23,772 nt of DNA. Source: Verrucomicrobiota bacterium (GTDB lineage Bacteria > Verrucomicrobiota > Verrucomicrobiia > Limisphaerales > UBA1096). The stretch covers positions 1-23,772 of the forward strand of contig QOAX01000309.1 in assembly GCA_003972865.1 (NCBI GenBank), written 5' to 3'. Shown here piece by piece: positions 8,531 to 16,326 of the stretch (positions within the stretch are counted from its first letter, which is position 1; every line of letters begins with the position of its first letter). A program made the position numbers and the translations under genes. The notes below the pieces were generated by a model, which saw only the letters and a program-made list of their open reading frames with translations, was not told the DNA's origin and made no database searches.

Positions 8531-8576
8531 GCCCGGCAGCGCAAGCCTTGTCCATTGCCAATGGCAGGGGCCGGGC
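8531..8576. promoter_or_regulatory. Nested inverted repeats between divergent genes
   Basis: An outer pair GCCCGGC (8531-8537) / GCCGGGC (8570-8576) encloses an inner pair CCATTG (8552-8557) / CAATGG (8559-8564) separated by one base. The 90-base gap has to hold both the promoter of the secreted protein (minus) and that of the glycan operon (plus). The inner 13-base repeat is a candidate operator. No -35/-10 boxes could be assigned with confidence. Confidence 0.35.
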
Positions 8577-8598
8577 CTAGACTTGGCGCGGCCTTGGC

Positions 8599-9585
8599 AT
8601 GAACGTTTCCGGCTCCACAATCCTGATCACCGGCGGCACCGGCTCCTTCGGAAACCGCGTTGCCGCGCATCTGCTTAAGCAGTCCCCCGCTGAAATTCGC
8701 ATCTTCAGCCGCGACGAAAAAAAACAGTGGGAGATGCAGCAGGCGTTCCCGAAGTTCCAGTACATCATCGGCGATGTGCGCGAGGAGACCAGCGTCGGGG
8801 AGGCCATGGCCGGTGTTGACCTCGTGTTTCATGCCGCCGCGCTCAAGCACGTGCCGTCATGCGAGAAATACCCGTACGAGGCATACAAGACCAATGTCGT
8901 CGGATCGCAAAACGCCTGCCGCGCCGCAAAGGCCGCCGGCGTGAAGACGTTCGTCGCCCTCAGCACCGACAAAGCCGTCAAGCCGCTCAACGCCATGGGC
9001 ACCAGCAAGGCGATGATGGAGAAACTCGTCTGCAGCCAAAACCAAAACGGCGGCGACACGAAATTCTGCTGCGTCCGCTACGGCAACGTGATGGGCAGCC
9101 GAGGCTCGGTCATCCCGCTGTTCAAGCGGCAGATCGAAAACGACGAGCCGCTCACCCTCACCGTGCCGGAGATGACGCGCTTCCTCATGACGCTCGACCA
9201 GTCAGTCGGCCTCGTGCTTCACGCCATGCAACACGCGCTCGGCGGCGAGATCTTCGTGCGCAAGTCGCCAGCCTGCACCATCGGGAAACTCGCCGAGGCG
9301 GTTTGCCGAAAATTCAGCCCGCAAGGTGCCGACCACCCGGTCAACGTCACCGGCATTCGCCCCGGCGAAAAACTGCACGAGACGCTCGTCAACGAATACG
9401 AAATGCAGCGCATCACCGAGGAGGAACTTTTTTACGCCATCCACCCCGAGTACCGCGTGCCGGATCATCGAACCGCGCAGTCGCTCGGCACAGAGTACAC
9501 CTCCGCCAACACGCAACAACTCGACTCCGCCGACGACATCGAGTCGCTGCTTGACAAAATGGGCGAGGTCGAGTTGTACATCTGA
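8599..9585 (+). CDS. CapE/WbjB-type UDP-GlcNAc 4,6-dehydratase / 5-epimerase
   Basis: A cytoplasmic short-chain dehydrogenase (extended, NAD(P)-dependent) of 328 residues. It has the Rossmann motif TGGTGSFG (11-18), HAAALKHVP (78-86), and the active-site region STDKAVKPLNAMGTSK (122-137). A methionine (M133) stands where classical SDR enzymes have tyrosine, with D124 and K125 kept. This is the arrangement known for CapE of Staphylococcus, which turns UDP-GlcNAc into a 4-keto-6-deoxy L-sugar. RPGEKLHETL near residues 255-264 is also typical of the family. It is the first gene of the six-gene operon, with a 17-base gap to the next. No Shine-Dalgarno is visible at the ATG. The closely related PseB/FlaA1 dehydratases normally keep the tyrosine, which makes them less likely. 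Confidence 0.9.
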   Translation: MNVSGSTILITGGTGSFGNRVAAHLLKQSPAEIRIFSRDEKKQWEMQQAFPKFQYIIGDVREETSVGEAMAGVDLVFHAAALKHVPSCEKYPYEAYKTNVVGSQNACRAAKAAGVKTFVALSTDKAVKPLNAMGTSKAMMEKLVCSQNQNGGDTKFCCVRYGNVMGSRGSVIPLFKRQIENDEPLTLTVPEMTRFLMTLDQSVGLVLHAMQHALGGEIFVRKSPACTIGKLAEAVCRKFSPQGADHPVNVTGIRPGEKLHETLVNEYEMQRITEEELFYAIHPEYRVPDHRTAQSLGTEYTSANTQQLDSADDIESLLDKMGEVELYI

Positions 9586-9602
9586 CCCGTCTGGCCAAGC
9601 CC

Positions 9603-10268
9603 ATGCCGAACCCGCTCCGACAACTGTTGCGCCCGCGTTCTGCCGCCGATTTCACAGCGCAACTTGTTGCCACTGGAGAGGTTAAGACTGCGCTCGACAT
9701 CGGCTGCGGCACCCGCTCGCACCTCAGTCGGTTCCGGCCGGGCGTGCAAACCACCGGCATCGACGCCCACGCCGAGGCCATCGACATGGGCAGGAAGCGC
9801 GACGTTCACGATCACTACATTCAGGCCGATATTCTCATCGACGACCTCGACGCCACGTTTGACCTCGTCACCCTTTACGGCCTCATCGAGCATTTGCCGA
9901 AGGCCAAGGGGCTCGAGTTGCTCGATCGCGTCGGGCGGTTGTCAGCCAAGTTCATCCTGCTCGAGACGCCGCACGGTTTCGTCCCGCAGGGGCCGGAGTT
10001 CGGCAACGAGTTTCAGCGGCACCACTCCGGTTGGTTCATCCATGAGTTCGAGGGACGCGGCTACACGGTGCACGGCACGACCGGCACGCGCTACCTGCGC
10101 GGCTACATGGCCGGGCCGAGGTACAATTTCCCCGGCTGCCTGCTGCTCGACGAGGCGCTGACGCTGCTGCTTCGCATCAACCGAAAACCAAAACACGCTT
10201 TCAACCTCGTCGCCGTGAAGGATGTTCGCGGCGTCCCCGCACGCCACAAAAAGGAGGCTCAGCCTTGA
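9603..10268 (+). CDS. Class I SAM-dependent methyltransferase
   Basis: A 221-residue protein with the SAM-binding motif I ALDIGCGTRSHL (30-41), an acidic end of strand beta-2 (TTGIDAH), and a post-I loop DLVTLYGLIEHLPKA. This is the Methyltransf_11/23 type. The C-terminal part is family-specific (RGYMAGPRYNFPGC). Its position between a UDP-sugar dehydratase and a 4-reductase suggests methylation of a sugar or glycan chain end, but the acceptor cannot be read from the sequence. Its stop codon overlaps the start of the next gene (TTGA), which implies translational coupling. Confidence 0.85.
   Translation: MPNPLRQLLRPRSAADFTAQLVATGEVKTALDIGCGTRSHLSRFRPGVQTTGIDAHAEAIDMGRKRDVHDHYIQADILIDDLDATFDLVTLYGLIEHLPKAKGLELLDRVGRLSAKFILLETPHGFVPQGPEFGNEFQRHHSGWFIHEFEGRGYTVHGTTGTRYLRGYMAGPRYNFPGCLLLDEALTLLLRINRKPKHAFNLVAVKDVRGVPARHKKEAQP
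10253..10257 (+). promoter_or_regulatory. Ribosome binding site that fixes a TTG start
   Basis: GGAGG lies 7 bases before TTG at 10265, and this is one of the few strong Shine-Dalgarno sites in the window. There is no ATG at the Rossmann N-terminus, so this site decides the start of the RmlD-like gene. Confidence 0.8.
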
Positions 10269-11119
10269 GGCTGCTCATCCTCGGCGGCAGCGGCATGTTG
10301 GGCCACCAACTTTGGCGCGGCCTCCACGCGCAACACGACACTTGGGTGACGCTGCGCCGGCCGGTCGCCGACTTCACCGCGCACAAGTTGTTCGACGAAG
10401 CCAAGGCGATCCAAGTCGATGACATCACAGACGACACAGCGCTTGGCCGGGCGCTTGACCAAGCGAAGCCCGATGCCGTGATCAACTGCGTCGGCCTGAT
10501 CAAGCAGCGCGACGAAGCCAGCGACGAGGCACTCGCCCTGCGCGTCAATGCCGAGTTTCCCCACCGCTTGGTCAAGCGCTGCGGCGAGGCCGGTGCGCGG
10601 CTGATTCACTTTAGCACCGACTGCGTGTTCGCCGGAACCAGGGGCAACTACACCGAAACCGACACGCCGGATGCCACCGATCTTTACGGCCAATCCAAGC
10701 ACCAGGGCGAAGTCACTGCCTCCCACTGCGTCGCCCTCCGCACATCGGTGATCGGCCACGAACTCGGCACCAAATTGGCCCTGCTGGATTGGTTTTTGAG
10801 CCAGCGCGGTCAAACCGTAAACGGCTTCACCAAAGCGATTTACAGCGGTTTCACCACTCTGGAAATGGCGCGGATCGTCGAGCGAATTCTCACCCGGCAT
10901 CCCGAACTTTCCGGCCTGTGGCACGTCGCCAGCGAGCCGATTTCCAAGTTCGATTTGCTGCAATTGTGCCGCGAAAAACTTGGCTGGGACGGGGTCATCG
11001 AGCCGAACGACGAGTTCGTCTGCGACCGCAGCCTCAACGGAGACCGCTTCAACGAGGCCACCGGCTACACGCCGCCAAGCTGGGAGGCGATGATCAGCGA
11101 ACTCACGCAGCAATCATGA
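10265..11119 (+). CDS. RmlD-like nucleotide-sugar 4-keto reductase
   Basis: A 284-residue extended SDR enzyme related to dTDP-4-dehydrorhamnose reductase. It has the N-terminal nucleotide-binding motif LILGGSGMLG (4-13), STDCVFAG (117-124), and the catalytic Tyr-Lys pair Y141 and K145 in DLYGQSKHQGE. It starts with TTG and overlaps the preceding methyltransferase stop by 4 bases. RmlA, RmlB and RmlC are not nearby, while a CapE/WbjB-type enzyme is, so the more likely substrate is the UDP-linked 4-keto-6-deoxy-L-HexNAc made by that enzyme. A CapE-type plus RmlD-type pair is known for UDP-L-RhaNAc and L-QuiNAc (WbvB/WbvR of Vibrio cholerae). The product is inferred. Confidence 0.85.
   Translation: MRLLILGGSGMLGHQLWRGLHAQHDTWVTLRRPVADFTAHKLFDEAKAIQVDDITDDTALGRALDQAKPDAVINCVGLIKQRDEASDEALALRVNAEFPHRLVKRCGEAGARLIHFSTDCVFAGTRGNYTETDTPDATDLYGQSKHQGEVTASHCVALRTSVIGHELGTKLALLDWFLSQRGQTVNGFTKAIYSGFTTLEMARIVERILTRHPELSGLWHVASEPISKFDLLQLCREKLGWDGVIEPNDEFVCDRSLNGDRFNEATGYTPPSWEAMISELTQQS
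10452..10465. repeat. Palindrome copy, 13/14 (CGCTTGACCAAGCG)
   Basis: It lies inside the RmlD-like gene and reads as Ala-Leu-Asp-Gln-Ala-Lys. A half-copy, CGCTTGGCC, stands just before it at 10440-10448. Confidence 0.8.
10565..10578. repeat. Palindrome copy, 13/14 (CGCTTGGTCAAGCG)
   Basis: It lies inside the RmlD-like gene and reads as Arg-Leu-Val-Lys-Arg. It is the exact reverse complement of the variant at 10452, about 110 bases away. Confidence 0.8.
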
Positions 11120-12081
11120 GCGACCGGTCGCGCATCATCTCAGTCATCCCGGTGTACAACGGGGAACGCTTCATCCGCGCCACACTCGACTCGCTCGCCG
11201 CCCAGACGCTCCGCCCCGACCGCGTGATCGTCCTCGACGACGCCTCGACCGACGGCACCGCCCGACTCGTCGAGACGTACGAGCCGCTCGATTGCGAACT
11301 AATCCGCAGCGAACAAAACGAGGGGCTGTTCAACAATTTCAACAGGGCACTCGGTTACGCCACCGGGTGTGACTACCTGCATTACATCTGCGCCGACGAT
11401 GTGCTGCTGCCGGGTTTCATGGAGCGAATGACAGACGCGCTCACAGACGCGCCTGCGCCGTCGTTCAGCTACTGCCTGCCGGAGTTCGTCGACAAGAACG
11501 GCAACCGGCTCGAGAGCCCGGGGCCGAAGCGATCGCAGCCGCGTGCGGTTTCCGCCAACGTACTGCTCGCGCGACACAGCGAATGCGACTCGCTCATGCT
11601 CGGCGGCGTGCTGATCAAGTCACTTGGCCAAGCGTGTCCCGTTGCGTTCCGCACCGACATGCCGCACGCGGCCGATTGCATTTTTTATTCCGACTTGGCC
11701 AAGGCCTGCGGGCAGCGCGTCGCCGTGCCGGAGGTGCTGCTGCAAATCCGCCGGCACCCGTTCAGCATGACCAAGCGCAACGAGGAAAACATCCAAAGCT
11801 GGGTGCTCGACGAATGGGAAGCCATCCAGCATGCGTTCGGCCTGATGGAGCAACCGTGTTTGACACGATGGCTACGGCGGCAAAAATTGCGCTGCCTGTT
11901 CGCCGCGCGCTCCCGCGTCAAGATGCAGCAGATGGCCGGTGAAAAACCGGATCACGCCCGGCGCATTTACGAGTCCGCCCGCCCGAAGGTGCCGTGGCTG
12001 CATTGGCAACTCGGGATCGGCACGGTCTTTTTGCGCGACCTCTTTTTCGGCTCGTCGCTCAACAAGAGGCAGTGGCAGTAA
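11116..12081 (+). CDS. Family 2 glycosyltransferase
   Basis: A 321-residue GT-A fold enzyme that transfers a sugar from a nucleotide donor to a lipid-linked or glycan acceptor on the cytoplasmic face. Visible: SVIPVYNGERFIRATLDSLA at the N-terminus, VIVLDDASTDGTA, and the metal-binding acidic motif CADDVLLPGF. The ATG at 11116 overlaps the preceding stop (ATGA). The frame is open further upstream, but that part is antisense-like overlap with the RmlD-like gene and the GT fold begins exactly at this ATG. There is no transmembrane helix, so it is a soluble or peripheral enzyme. Donor and acceptor are not readable. Confidence 0.92.
   Translation: MSDRSRIISVIPVYNGERFIRATLDSLAAQTLRPDRVIVLDDASTDGTARLVETYEPLDCELIRSEQNEGLFNNFNRALGYATGCDYLHYICADDVLLPGFMERMTDALTDAPAPSFSYCLPEFVDKNGNRLESPGPKRSQPRAVSANVLLARHSECDSLMLGGVLIKSLGQACPVAFRTDMPHAADCIFYSDLAKACGQRVAVPEVLLQIRRHPFSMTKRNEENIQSWVLDEWEAIQHAFGLMEQPCLTRWLRRQKLRCLFAARSRVKMQQMAGEKPDHARRIYESARPKVPWLHWQLGIGTVFLRDLFFGSSLNKRQWQ
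11621..11634. repeat. Palindrome copy, 13/14 (CACTTGGCCAAGCG)
   Basis: Inside the glycosyltransferase, read as Ser-Leu-Gly-Gln-Ala. Confidence 0.8.
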
Positions 12082-14948
12082 ATGACAAAGTGAGTTTACC
12101 GTTTCTCTCAACCGAACGCTCGCCCGGCTGGGTCAAGCCGTTCGCCGGCGCGGCCTTGGTGCTGGTCGTCGTCACGCTGTTTCTGTTTTGGGACAGCACG
12201 AAATCTGCGATGATCCTGTTTTCCAACGACGGCCCGCTTGGCTCGATCAGCACCGACGCGATCGAGATGCCCGGCACCTTTTCCGGCTACTGGCACGACT
12301 TGAACTGGCTCGGCTACGAGCAGCCCAGCGCCTCGCCCGGCATTTACATGGCGCTTGGCCTGCTGCTGCAAAAGTCGGTGCTGTACCTCAAGTGGTGCAC
12401 GCCGATCTGCCTGGTCATCCTCGGGCTGTCCGCCTGGTTTTTCTTTCGCACGCTTGGCTTCCGCAATCTCGCCTGCACGATTGGCGCGGTGGCCGCCGCG
12501 TTCAACATGGAGGTGGTCTCGTACGCCTGCTGGGGTCTGCCGTCGCGGTCGCTCACGTTCGCCACGTCGTTCCTCGCCGGGGCATTCATTCTACGTGCTC
12601 TCAAGTCGCGACCTTGGCCCAACCTCGCCCTGGCCGGCATCTGCGTCGGGCTTGGCCTGATGGAGGGCTATGATGTTGGCGCGCTGTTCAGCCTCTACAT
12701 CGCGGCGTTCGTGCTGTTCGGATTCGTCATCAAACCGCTGGAAGCCGGCAAGCCGAAGGCGCTTGGCCAAGCGGCCGGACGCGGCTTGGCTGGGATCGCC
12801 GTCGTGGCTCTGGCTTCCGGATTGGCCGCTTCGCAAACCATCTCCACCCTTGTCGGCACCCAGTTTCAGGGCGGTAGTAACCGCCAGCCCGATCGATTGC
12901 AGACCGCGGAAGAGAAGGCCGCCGCCAGGGAGCAACAATGGAACAATCTCACCCTGTTCGGGAGTCTCCCCAAGATGGAGACACTTCGCATTGTGATCCC
13001 CGGCCTGTACGGCTACAGGCTCCACACGCCACTCCCCTATGACGAGGGAAAAATCCGTTCGCTCACCGGCGGCAACTATTGGGGCTCAGTGGGGCGCGAT
13101 CCAAGGCTCGACGACATCGCCGAGGTTGAAAGCGTGATCGCTGTGTTCGGCCAGCGGAATGTCGTCCCGGGAGAATTGGCGGCGGCCATGAACATCTCGG
13201 TGCAAGAAGCCGCGCAGTTGATGAGCCTCGTGCAGAACAAGCACCGGTTGCAGCAGCGCCACTCCGGCTCGGGCGAGTATGCCGGAATCATCGTCGTGCT
13301 GCTCGCGGTGTGGGCACTGTTTTTCACACTACAAAAACAGGAGGTCATTTACTCACCCATCGAGAAGCGGATGATTCTATTTTGGGCGGGGCTTGCGTTG
13401 GTTTCACTGCTTTTCGCCTACGGACGGCATGCACTGTTTTACCCACTCATCTATCAACTGCCGTTCTTCAACACCATGCGCCTGCCGATGAAATTCCTCC
13501 ACCCGATGCATTTTGCGCTGATCATCCTTTGCGGTTACGGCGCGGAGGGGCTGCTGCGCCAAGCAAAGCGCGAGGTGGCCCAACCCAGCCGGTCGGCCCG
13601 GGTTTGGGTACGCGGCACAGGCATCGCCGCCGGATTAATGCTGCTTGGCTCGCTGATTTTTGGGGCGTCAAAAAAATCGCTTGGGCAGCATATCGCGTCG
13701 CACGGTTTCGACCCGTCAAACGGTTTCGACCCCGACGCCGCGCAAATAATGGCTGGCTTCAGCGCGATGGAAATCATCCTGTCCGCGCTGCTGCTCGGCG
13801 CGGGCGTTTTCCTCGTCGCAAAAATAATGCGCAGCAACGCGGTGGCCAAGTGGGCAGTGGCGCTTGGCTTGCTGATCGTGATCGACCTCACGCGCGCCAA
13901 TTCGCCGTGGGTGCAGTACGAAAATTATCGGCACAAATACGAGAGCAGCAACCCGCTCATCGACGAGCTCAAACAAACACCCCACGAGGGCCGCGTCACC
14001 ATTTCTCCGCTGATTCGTGATCCTGAAAATCTGTTACTCAAACTTTACAATAGTGAGTGGAAACAGCATCTGTTCCTCTATAATAATATCCAATCTCTTG
14101 ATCTCGTGCAGATGTCACGTATGGCGGCGGATCACGAAGCTTTTGAACGTCGGTTCACTCTCCCCGGCGATACCAACGCTTACCTCGCCTGTCGCCGTTG
14201 GGAACTCACCAATACGCGCTGGGTTCTGGGTGGCACCAACGATGTCCAGCTACTGAACCAGTATCTCGATCCCATAAAAAGCCGATTCTCGATGGAAACG
14301 AATTTCTTCATCGGTGTCCGGAAGGATAGAACGGGTTACACCACTTGCTTTGTTCCGAATACTCGAATCGATCAAAAAGTACTGAATCAACTCATGCGAA
14401 ACTTTTCTCTTAAAATATCAGACGGAATGATTCACGGTATATTGGAACCTAACAGCCTGATCCGGTTCGACGGCGCGCTGCCCCGGGCCAAGCTGTTCAG
14501 CCAGTGGCAGGTGCAGACGAATGACGCCATGACACTCGAGACCTTGGCCAAACGGGAGTTCGATCCCCAAGCCACAGTGATCGTCAACGCGCCGATCGCC
14601 CCGTCCGCCGCCGCTCTTGGCCAAGCGGCTGGCGAAGTCAGCACCCAGTCGTATCGGCCGAAGGAAATCCGACTCACCGCCCAAGCCATTGCCGAATCGG
14701 TGCTGCTGCTCAACGACCATTGGTCAGCGCATTGGCGTGTCACGGTCGATGGCCAGGCGGCCGAGTTGCTCCGCTGCAATTATGTGATGCGCGGCGTGCG
14801 CCTGTCGCCCGGCAGCCACGAGGTGGTGTTCCGCTTTCAGCCGCCGATGACCTGGCTTTACGTCAGCTTGGCTTCGCTGCTCGGGGGCTTCGGGCTGCTG
14901 GGTTTCGTGATCGTGGACGAGCGGAAAAATCTTCGGCGTAATGGGTGA
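12072..14948 (+). CDS. YfhO-like large polytopic membrane protein
   Basis: About 958 residues if started at GTG 12072, which overlaps the glycosyltransferase by 10 bases. GTG 12090 is an equally possible start, and the open frame reaches back to 11994 but overlaps the previous gene heavily. Many hydrophobic segments begin with AGAALVLVVVTLFLFW. The C-terminal part is a soluble domain with the YfhO hallmark: a line like LLLNDHWSAHWRVTVDGQ, then YVMRGVRLSPGSHEVVFRF, then a last helix. YfhO proteins are GT-C-like membrane proteins linked in Gram-positives to glycosylation of cell-surface polymers. Here, between GT2 and methyltransferase genes, a role in glycan transfer at the membrane is likely. 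Residues around 645-795 are encoded by a patch of markedly lower GC than the rest. Confidence 0.85.
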   Translation: MAVNDKVSLPFLSTERSPGWVKPFAGAALVLVVVTLFLFWDSTKSAMILFSNDGPLGSISTDAIEMPGTFSGYWHDLNWLGYEQPSASPGIYMALGLLLQKSVLYLKWCTPICLVILGLSAWFFFRTLGFRNLACTIGAVAAAFNMEVVSYACWGLPSRSLTFATSFLAGAFILRALKSRPWPNLALAGICVGLGLMEGYDVGALFSLYIAAFVLFGFVIKPLEAGKPKALGQAAGRGLAGIAVVALASGLAASQTISTLVGTQFQGGSNRQPDRLQTAEEKAAAREQQWNNLTLFGSLPKMETLRIVIPGLYGYRLHTPLPYDEGKIRSLTGGNYWGSVGRDPRLDDIAEVESVIAVFGQRNVVPGELAAAMNISVQEAAQLMSLVQNKHRLQQRHSGSGEYAGIIVVLLAVWALFFTLQKQEVIYSPIEKRMILFWAGLALVSLLFAYGRHALFYPLIYQLPFFNTMRLPMKFLHPMHFALIILCGYGAEGLLRQAKREVAQPSRSARVWVRGTGIAAGLMLLGSLIFGASKKSLGQHIASHGFDPSNGFDPDAAQIMAGFSAMEIILSALLLGAGVFLVAKIMRSNAVAKWAVALGLLIVIDLTRANSPWVQYENYRHKYESSNPLIDELKQTPHEGRVTISPLIRDPENLLLKLYNSEWKQHLFLYNNIQSLDLVQMSRMAADHEAFERRFTLPGDTNAYLACRRWELTNTRWVLGGTNDVQLLNQYLDPIKSRFSMETNFFIGVRKDRTGYTTCFVPNTRIDQKVLNQLMRNFSLKISDGMIHGILEPNSLIRFDGALPRAKLFSQWQVQTNDAMTLETLAKREFDPQATVIVNAPIAPSAAALGQAAGEVSTQSYRPKEIRLTAQAIAESVLLLNDHWSAHWRVTVDGQAAELLRCNYVMRGVRLSPGSHEVVFRFQPPMTWLYVSLASLLGGFGLLGFVIVDERKNLRRNG
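12760..12773. repeat. Perfect copy of the palindrome CGCTTGGCCAAGCG
   Basis: Exact copy inside the YfhO-like gene, read in a different frame from the mpl copy: Ala-Leu-Gly-Gln-Ala-Ala. Confidence 0.9.
14005..14455 (+). other. Low-GC patch inside the YfhO-like gene
   Basis: Base composition drops abruptly in mid-gene and recovers abruptly, without breaking the reading frame. Counted directly, 14041-14100 has 20 G+C of 60 and 14401-14460 has 22 of 60, whereas the flanks are visibly GC-rich. Third codon positions switch from G/C to A/T. The edges are approximate. A recombined segment from a lower-GC relative is the simplest reading. Confidence 0.65.
14614..14627. repeat. Palindrome copy, 13/14 (CTCTTGGCCAAGCG)
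   Basis: Near the 3' end of the YfhO-like gene, read as Ala-Leu-Gly-Gln-Ala-Ala, the same peptide as at 12760. It lies just after the low-GC patch. Confidence 0.8.
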
Positions 14949-15702
14949 TCAGCAAAGTTACTACCGAGAGAACGAGGAGTACGCGGACTTCCTCGAGGGC
15001 TGGGATGCCGGTTTTTACGCCAAGTACGCCGACACACTCTGCCCGGACGAGCCCGCCGGCAAAGCGCTCGACGTCGGCTGCGGCGTGGGCCAGGTCGTGC
15101 AGCGGTTGATGGATGCCGGGCACGAAGCGCACGGCGTCGAGGTGTCCGGGCCGAACATCGAAAAAGCCAAACGCGTCAGCGACCGCTGTCAACTTTACGA
15201 CGGCCGTACGCTGCCGTTCGGCGACGCAACCTTCGACAGCGTCGGCGCGCTGAATGTGCTTGAGCACGTCGAGGAACCGGAGGCGTTCGTCACCGAACTC
15301 GTCCGAGTGCTGAAGCCCGGCGGCAAGGTCGTCGTTTCGAGTCCGAACTTTTTCCGTGCGCTTGGTCTGCGCGACTACCATCCCCGCATGCGCGGCATCG
15401 GCAACAAGTGGCGCAACTGGCAACGGCTCCGGGCCAAGCGCCGGCAGATGGCGGCCGAGCCCGAGTCGGTGCGCTTCGACCGGATGGAGCCGATCCGACG
15501 CGTGTCGTTCCAACCGGATGACGACGCGATCGTCGCCACCAACGGCGCCGAGATAAAATTCTTCCTGGAGCAAAACGGCTGCGGCGTGGTGCGTGTTGAG
15601 TGCACCGACCGTTACGTGGCCAAGTCAATCGACATCGCGCTCAACCTCGGCCCATGGCGTTACTTCATGTTCAACGCCTTCGTCGTAGCCCGCCGGAAAT
15701 AG
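14941..15702 (+). CDS. Class I SAM-dependent methyltransferase
   Basis: A 253-residue protein with motif I KALDVGCGVGQVV (41-53), GVEVSGPNIEKA after strand beta-2, and the post-I region SVGALNVLEHVEEPEAF, followed by VRVLKPGGKVVVSSPN. This is the Methyltransf_11 type. The ATG overlaps the YfhO-like stop by 8 bases, making it the last gene of the operon. It is not closely similar to the first methyltransferase of the operon, so the two probably act on different positions. The acceptor is unknown. Confidence 0.88.
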   Translation: MGDQQSYYRENEEYADFLEGWDAGFYAKYADTLCPDEPAGKALDVGCGVGQVVQRLMDAGHEAHGVEVSGPNIEKAKRVSDRCQLYDGRTLPFGDATFDSVGALNVLEHVEEPEAFVTELVRVLKPGGKVVVSSPNFFRALGLRDYHPRMRGIGNKWRNWQRLRAKRRQMAAEPESVRFDRMEPIRRVSFQPDDDAIVATNGAEIKFFLEQNGCGVVRVECTDRYVAKSIDIALNLGPWRYFMFNAFVVARRK

Positions 15703-15707
15703 AAAAC

Positions 15708-15730
15708 CGCCAATGCACGCCAATGCACGC
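15708..15730. repeat. Tandem repeat CCAATGCACG, period 10
   Basis: Two exact units follow the methyltransferase stop, with a partial unit (CGAAG) after them. This lies in the non-coding gap 15703-15813, which otherwise shows nothing clear. The period of 10 is the same as that of the CTCTGCG repeat at 6070, and both sit just downstream of an operon end. Confidence 0.55.
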
Positions 15731-15813
15731 GAAGCCTCTCATCGGGAATGCGCAAAGGGTTCGCGATTGTAATTGACTAAAACAGTTGGCAGCGATGAAC
15801 ATCAATTCCAGAG

Positions 15814-16293
15814 ATGACAACCAGGCTGACAGCAGTGATAGCAGCCATCTTGTTGGCGGGATGCGGCAAGCCCGTTCCCGAAACGCCAGCGCACCCGTCG
15901 CCGGAGCCGAAACCGGTTGAGCCCGTTGTCGAAGTGGCACGGCCGGTATTGTCGGTAAAAAAACTGACAGCCAAAGCGAAGGCACCGGAGGTTCCATTAT
16001 GGGAGGCTGCAAGAGTCGGAAACATTGAAGCTGTCAGGCTGCATCTGGCTGGTGGCATGGATGCAAATGCCAAAGACGAAGGTGGATGGGTGCCGCTGCA
16101 CGGTGCATCCGGTTCGGGTCAGAAGGAAATCGTTGAGCTTCTTTTGGCTAACGTGGCGAAAGTGAATGTCACGGCTTTGAGAGGAAAAACGGCCCTCGGT
16201 TATGCGGTCAGAGCCGGCCACAAGGAAACCGCCAACCTCCTCCGCAAACACGGCGGCAAGACCAAGAAGGAACTGGAAGCCGCCGACAAATGA
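15814..16293 (+). CDS. Ankyrin-repeat lipoprotein
   Basis: A 159-residue protein with a lipoprotein signal ending in LLAGC (Cys 17), a Pro/Glu-rich linker (about 20-45), and two to three ankyrin repeats: PLWEAARVGNIEAVRLHL, then WVPLHGASGSGQKEIVELLL, then TALGYAVRAGHKETANLL. The tail KHGGKTKKELEA is of a kind common in Verrucomicrobia ankyrin proteins. It is probably anchored in the outer or inner membrane facing the periplasm and acts as a binding module. It stands alone, and the next 100 bases hold only a possible short ORF. The earlier ATG at 15795 is out of frame. Confidence 0.85.
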   Translation: MTTRLTAVIAAILLAGCGKPVPETPAHPSPEPKPVEPVVEVARPVLSVKKLTAKAKAPEVPLWEAARVGNIEAVRLHLAGGMDANAKDEGGWVPLHGASGSGQKEIVELLLANVAKVNVTALRGKTALGYAVRAGHKETANLLRKHGGKTKKELEAADK

Positions 16294-16326
16294 AACACCT
16301 CCTAATCACAAAAATCGCGCGAAGAA

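Noticed and set aside
8509..8850. N-terminal extension of the secreted protein at 7642-8508
   Set aside because: It is antisense to the CapE-type gene, and the internal ATG at 8508 gives a proper signal peptide.
10789..11115. N-terminal extension of the glycosyltransferase frame
   Set aside because: It overlaps the RmlD-like gene, and the GT2 fold begins exactly at ATG 11116, which overlaps the previous stop.
8599..11119. A dTDP-rhamnose pathway
   Set aside because: Only an RmlD-like reductase is present; no RmlA, RmlB or RmlC type genes are in the window, and the partner enzyme is of the UDP-GlcNAc type.
13310..14020. A 236-codon open frame on the plus strand
   Set aside because: It overlaps the YfhO-like gene in another frame, is Arg-rich and shows no domain.
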